From an uncultured Blautia sp. (GTDB lineage: Bacteria > Bacillota_A > Clostridia > Lachnospirales > Lachnospiraceae), in NCBI GenBank assembly GCA_905209435.1, contig CAJLTE010000047.1, positions 1-23,154 on the forward strand: a stretch of DNA of 23,154 nucleotides. Direction: 5' to 3'. The position numbers and the translations under genes were made by a program. Positions within the stretch are counted from its first letter, which is position 1; each line of letters opens with the position of its first letter. Below the pieces are notes generated by a model. That model saw only the letters and a program-made list of their open reading frames with translations, searched no databases and was not told the DNA's origin. Shown here one piece after another: positions 23,088 through 23,154 of this stretch.

Positions 23088-23154
23088 TCAGATAGCCACC
23101 GGAATATTCTTAATCTGCGGCCATGTCTCATAATTCTCCACGATCAGGTCATCT
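23088..23154 (-). CDS. thyA: Thymidylate synthase, C-terminal fragment
   Basis: Only the last 21 codons are present; the gene enters from the right edge. They read DDLIVENYETWPQIKNIPVAI and then TGA. This matches the ThyA ending, in which ENY is followed by a Pro-containing stretch and a short hydrophobic tail that closes over the active site. ThyA makes dTMP from dUMP with methylene-tetrahydrofolate, producing dihydrofolate that FolA then reduces. The adjacent folA supports the call. Confidence 0.88.
   Translation of the reverse strand, partial: DDLIVENYETWPQIKNIPVAI

Noticed and set aside
23042..23131. A 30-residue N-terminal extension of FolA
   Set aside because: It overlaps the end of thyA in another frame, is basic and unlike DHFR, and the internal ATG has its own ribosome site.

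Overview
This window looks like core chromosome of a low-GC Gram-positive bacterium of the class Clostridia, most likely a Lachnospiraceae gut anaerobe. That assignment is inferred from gene content and protein style: a Gram-positive PolC, a CIRCE/HrcA-type groESL control site, CodY, a class III fructose-1,6-bisphosphatase, the clostridial form of DHFR, strong AGGAGG-type ribosome sites, several TTG starts, and secreted proteins with Thr-Pro linkers and D-x-N-G-D-x-x-P-E motifs. No database search was possible. I see no rRNA, tRNA, CRISPR array, transposase or prophage gene.

Layout. 1-611: the start of groL, then groS, both on the minus strand, behind a promoter and CIRCE operator. 841-1936: codY (minus) with its terminator, promoter and a good CodY box. 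2068-6833: comM-dprA-topA (minus), a competence and topology group next to codY; the genes that separate topA from codY in Bacillus subtilis are missing. 7173-7388: a small XRE repressor-like gene, the first of only two plus-strand genes, convergent with a membrane-anchored Thr-Pro-linker protein (7472-8083) across a bidirectional terminator. 8157-9572: a PurF paralogue that keeps the PRPP and Fe-S features but has lost the glutaminase nucleophile. 9872-17411: an ispG-polC-fbp operon (isoprenoid synthesis, replicative polymerase, gluconeogenesis). 17516-17680: an intergenic 165-bp long-hairpin element, the most unusual non-coding object here. 17761-21028: an xpaC-secreted protein-telA operon. 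21311-22336: ilvE (plus). 22550-23154: the end of thyA and complete folA (minus).

Functional links. CodY (a branched-chain amino acid and GTP sensor in its family) and IlvE (branched-chain aminotransferase) lie about 20 kb apart; only the codY upstream region carries a convincing CodY box. ThyA and FolA form the usual thymidylate/folate pair. XpaC and TelA are a conserved pair in Firmicutes, here with a predicted exported protein between them.

Best candidates for something new: (1) the 165-bp element, whose arms pair almost perfectly only when read as minus-strand RNA, because the differences between arms become G-U wobbles; it contains a tiny ORF with a strong ribosome site. (2) The PurF paralogue with a degenerate glutaminase site. 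(3) The three-gene xpaC-secreted protein-telA arrangement.
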